Source of the DNA: Planctomycetota bacterium
Lineage (GTDB): Bacteria; Planctomycetota; Brocadiia; Brocadiales; Brocadiaceae
Direction of reading: 5' to 3'
DNA length: 34,851 nucleotides
NCBI GenBank assembly: GCA_023261445.1
Contig: JAHFOX010000015.1
Coordinates: forward strand, 1-34,851
Shown here: positions 31,973 through 34,851 of the stretch, piece after piece
Numbering within the stretch: the first letter of the stretch is position 1
Layout of the letters: each line of letters begins with the position of its first letter
The notes under the pieces: generated by a model
Database searches by the model: none
Seen by the model: the letters and a program-made list of their open reading frames with translations, nothing else
Told to the model about the DNA's origin: nothing
Position numbers and translations under genes: made by a program

Positions 31973-34851
31973 ATGAAACTTACCAGGAGAACTTTCCTAC
32001 AAATAGCAGGTGCGACAGGAGCTACCTTTACTATTGCTAATAAGGCAATGGCATTTCGGTTACTGAAGCCTGCTGTGGAAGTGGGAAATCCGCTGGATGC
32101 CTATCCTGATCGCGCATGGGAAAGTGTATATCGTGATCAGTATAGGTATGACCGAACATTTACCTTTACTTGTTCACCGAATGACACCCATGCCTGCAGG
32201 GTAAGGGCATTTGTAAGAAATGAAGTGGTTATGAGGGTTGAACAGAATTACGACCATCAGAATTACTCAGACCTGTATGGAAACAAGGCCACGAGAAACT
32301 GGAACCCCAGGATGTGCTTAAAAGGGTACACGTTCCATCGCAGGGTTTATGGACCTTACAGGTTAAGATATCCGCTTATTCGAAAAGGGTGGAAACAGTG
32401 GGCAGATGACGGGTTCCCGGAATTGACACCGGAAAATAAATCCAAATACATGTTTGATGCCAGAGGGCAAGATGAATTATTAAAAGCTTCATGGGATGAT
32501 GCGTGGACATACGCTGCAAAAGGGATTTTGCATATTACTAAGAAGTATAGCGGCGAAGAGGGTGCTAAAAAACTTATAGAACAGGGATATCCAAAAGAGA
32601 TGGTTGATCCCATGAAGGGGGCTGGCACACGTACCTTCAAGGGTCGTGGTGGTATGGGGCTCCTAGGCGTAATCGGTAAATATGGTATGTACCGATTTAA
32701 CAATATGCTTTCCCTTGTTGATAGTCATAATAGAGGCGTAGGGCCGGATAAAGCATTGGGCGGAAGGAACTGGTCGAATTACACATGGCACGGCGATCAG
32801 GCTCCAGGCCATCCATTTTCTCATGGATTGCAAACTTCGGATGTAGATATGAATGATATTCGTTTCTCGAAGTTGGTAATACAAACCGGGAAAAATCTTA
32901 TCGAAAATAAGATGCCTGAGGCGCACTGGCTTACCCAGGTTATGGAGAGGGGTGGAAAACTCGTTGTTATTACTCCTGAATACAGTCCATCTGCACAAAA
33001 AGCAGATTATTGGATTCCAATTAGGTGCAATACAGATACAGCGCTATTTCTGGGCTTAACCAAGATATTGATGGATGAGAAACTGTATGATGCAGATTAT
33101 GTGAAAAAGTTTACCGATTTCCCACTACTCGTTAGAACTGATACTTTAAAGAGATTAAAACCAAACGATATCTTCCCAGATTACAAGTTAGAAGATATCT
33201 CCCACGGTCCAAGCTATAAGATTCAAGGATTGCACGATGACCAGAGAGAGATTATAGGAGATTTTGTTGTATGGGATGCAAAGACGAATAGTCCTAAAGC
33301 CATTACAAGGGACGATGTCGGTGATAAGCTGGCGGCTAAAGGCATTGATCCTGCCCTTGATGGTACATTCAAGGTAAAAACCGTGGATGGCAAAGAGATG
33401 GAGGTCATGTCTGTCTTTGAAATGTATAAGATACACCTTAAAGATTATGACATTGACAGCGTAGTCGAAATGACTAATTCTCCAAAAGAGCTAATCGTAA
33501 GGTTAGCACACGATATTGCTACTATAAAACCAGTGGCAATACACTATGGTGAGGGTATTAATCACTGGTTCCATGCAACGCTAATGAACAGGTCTACGTA
33601 TTTGCCGTTGATGTTGACGGGAAATGTAGGCTACAATGGTTCTGGTTCTCATACATGGGCGGGGAACTACAAGGCTGGTAATTTCCAATCAGCGAAATGG
33701 TGCGGTCCTGGGTTTTATGGATGGGTGGCAGAGGATGTATTCAATCCAAATCTCGATCCCAATGCTCCGGCATTGGATTTAAAGGTAAAAGGTCGTGCTT
33801 ACGATGAAGAGGTTGCATATTGGAACCATAATGACAGGCCACTCATTGTAAATACCCCTAAGTACGGACGTAAATGCTTCACGGGTAAGACGCACATGCC
33901 AACACCTACCAAGGTTCTATGGTTTACCAACGTGAACCTGATCAATAATGCAAAGCATGTGTATCAGATGCTTAAGAATGTGAATCCAAACATTGAGCAG
34001 ATTATGTCCACTGATATTGAAATGACGGGTTCCATCGAGTATGCAGACTTTGCATTCCCGGCAAATTCCTGGATGGAGTTTGAGACCCACGAGATTACCA
34101 GTTCGTGTTCGAACCCATTTTTCCAGATATGGAAGGGTGGTATAAGGCCAGTCAATGATTCTAAGGATGATGTGATGATCCTTGCGGGTATGGCGGCCAA
34201 ACTGGGTGAATTACTCAGGGATATGAGATTCAGGGATTTCTGGAAGTTTGCATTGGAGGGAAGACCCGAAGTATATATCCAGAGGTTGTTAGACGGCAGT
34301 ACGACTTCGAAGGGATATACTTTTGATGATATAATAAATGGTAAATACGGTGAACCTGGCGTAGCCCTGTTAAATTACAGGACTTATCCAAGACAGCCAT
34401 TCTGGGAACAGGTACACGAAAGCATTCCATTCTATACCCCACATGGAAGGCTGCAGGCTTACAATGACGAATCTGAAATCATTGAGTACGGTGAGAATTT
34501 CATTGTGCATCGTGAAGGGCCGGAGGCAACGCCTTACCTGCCAAATGTCATTGTAAGTACCAATCCTTATATACGTCCGGATGATTACGGGATTCCAGAA
34601 AGTGCAGAGCACTGGGATGAAAGAACAATTAGGAATATCAAGAAGTCATGGTCTGATACAAAGCAGACAAAGAACTTCTTGTGGGAGAAGGGTTATAAGT
34701 TCTATTGTGTAACCCCAAAATCAAGACATACGGTGCACTCACAGTGGGCAGTAACGGACTGGAACTTTATCTGGAATAACAACTTTGGCGATCCATACAG
34801 AATGGACAAGAGGATGCCCGGTGTAGGGGAACATCAGATTAATATAAACCC
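31973..34851 (+). CDS. nxrA: nitrite oxidoreductase subunit A (Mo-bis-MGD catalytic; partial, C-terminus outside window)
   Basis: Oxidises nitrite to nitrate at molybdenum, in anammox as the electron source that replenishes the cycle. First ~959 residues of an expected ~1150. Tat signal: KLTRRTFLQIAGATGATF, with the twin-Arg, ending AMAFR. FS0 site: C67-x3-D71-x3-C75 and C115, in TCSPNDTHAC and MCLKGYTF; an Asp takes the position that is Cys in NarG. A candidate Mo-ligand Asp is at ~275 in YTWHGDQAPGH, aligned to the Asp of NarG-type enzymes. The rest has the DMSO-reductase type II fold, e.g. TPEYSPSAQKADYWIPIR and VTPKSRHTVHSQWA near the end of the window. AAAGGAG precedes the ATG at 31973. 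The frame is open to the edge, so it is cut, not broken. Strong similarity to Kuenenia NxrA as I recall it. Confidence 0.96.
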   Translation, partial: MKLTRRTFLQIAGATGATFTIANKAMAFRLLKPAVEVGNPLDAYPDRAWESVYRDQYRYDRTFTFTCSPNDTHACRVRAFVRNEVVMRVEQNYDHQNYSDLYGNKATRNWNPRMCLKGYTFHRRVYGPYRLRYPLIRKGWKQWADDGFPELTPENKSKYMFDARGQDELLKASWDDAWTYAAKGILHITKKYSGEEGAKKLIEQGYPKEMVDPMKGAGTRTFKGRGGMGLLGVIGKYGMYRFNNMLSLVDSHNRGVGPDKALGGRNWSNYTWHGDQAPGHPFSHGLQTSDVDMNDIRFSKLVIQTGKNLIENKMPEAHWLTQVMERGGKLVVITPEYSPSAQKADYWIPIRCNTDTALFLGLTKILMDEKLYDADYVKKFTDFPLLVRTDTLKRLKPNDIFPDYKLEDISHGPSYKIQGLHDDQREIIGDFVVWDAKTNSPKAITRDDVGDKLAAKGIDPALDGTFKVKTVDGKEMEVMSVFEMYKIHLKDYDIDSVVEMTNSPKELIVRLAHDIATIKPVAIHYGEGINHWFHATLMNRSTYLPLMLTGNVGYNGSGSHTWAGNYKAGNFQSAKWCGPGFYGWVAEDVFNPNLDPNAPALDLKVKGRAYDEEVAYWNHNDRPLIVNTPKYGRKCFTGKTHMPTPTKVLWFTNVNLINNAKHVYQMLKNVNPNIEQIMSTDIEMTGSIEYADFAFPANSWMEFETHEITSSCSNPFFQIWKGGIRPVNDSKDDVMILAGMAAKLGELLRDMRFRDFWKFALEGRPEVYIQRLLDGSTTSKGYTFDDIINGKYGEPGVALLNYRTYPRQPFWEQVHESIPFYTPHGRLQAYNDESEIIEYGENFIVHREGPEATPYLPNVIVSTNPYIRPDDYGIPESAEHWDERTIRNIKKSWSDTKQTKNFLWEKGYKFYCVTPKSRHTVHSQWAVTDWNFIWNNNFGDPYRMDKRMPGVGEHQININ

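Noticed and set aside
32356-34612. Several minus-strand open frames opposite nxrA (up to 115 codons)
   Set aside because: They overlap strongly conserved nxrA coding sequence, lack ribosome binding sites and resemble no family.

Overview
The window reads as a stretch of the chromosome of an anaerobic ammonium-oxidising (anammox) planctomycete of the Brocadiaceae type (Kuenenia/Brocadia/Jettenia-like). The decisive evidence is the right-hand third. There a complete nxrC, a complete nxrB and the first ~960 residues of a Tat-exported nxrA (nitrite oxidoreductase) are arranged as nxrC-nxrB-TorD-like chaperone-putative zinc protein-nxrA. They follow a run of c-type cytochromes, a cytochrome-bd-like membrane protein and a tandem universal-stress protein. 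From memory this matches the gene order of the Kuenenia nxr locus (NxrA/B/C = kustd1700/1703/1704). The DNA is AT-rich, and lpxD points to a lipid-A-type outer envelope.

Layout. (a) 1-2360: a partial glmS (leftward) and divergent lpxD (rightward), both supplying envelope amino-sugar chemistry. (b) 2438-7174, leftward: rpmF-plsX-fabH-fabD-acpP-fabF, a housekeeping fatty-acid operon without fabG. It is preceded by a sigma70-type promoter and a terminator-like hairpin in the leader that looks like an attenuator. (c) 7732-13573, leftward: gltX, thpR, recA, alaS. (d) 14038-17093, rightward: a secreted seven-repeat RCC1 propeller, an orphan Ig-like fragment that looks like decayed coding sequence, and a secreted protein with two 40-residue repeats and a charged linker. 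(e) 17561-27516, rightward, probably one transcript: cupredoxin-like protein, bd-like membrane protein, five c-type cytochrome genes (one fused to an NxrC-like heme-b domain), and a USP-USP-PCP_red protein. (f) 27924-end, rightward: the nxr operon with a long structured leader.

How they work together (inference). NxrABC oxidises nitrite to nitrate, with Mo-bis-MGD in NxrA, Fe-S clusters in NxrB and heme b in NxrC. The neighbouring cytochromes, cupredoxin-like protein and bd-like membrane protein could form the path that receives these low-energy electrons and returns them to a membrane electron-transfer system. The TorD-like protein would load cofactor into NxrA before Tat export. The HExxH/zinc-ribbon protein between the chaperone and nxrA is the least explained gene in this set.

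Several starts were moved from the longest possible reading frame by using promoters and ribosome binding sites (lpxD, thpR, gltX, nxrC, the TorD-like gene, the cupredoxin-like gene, the bd-like gene, and the secreted gene at 15981). No tRNA, rRNA, CRISPR array or insertion sequence was recognised.
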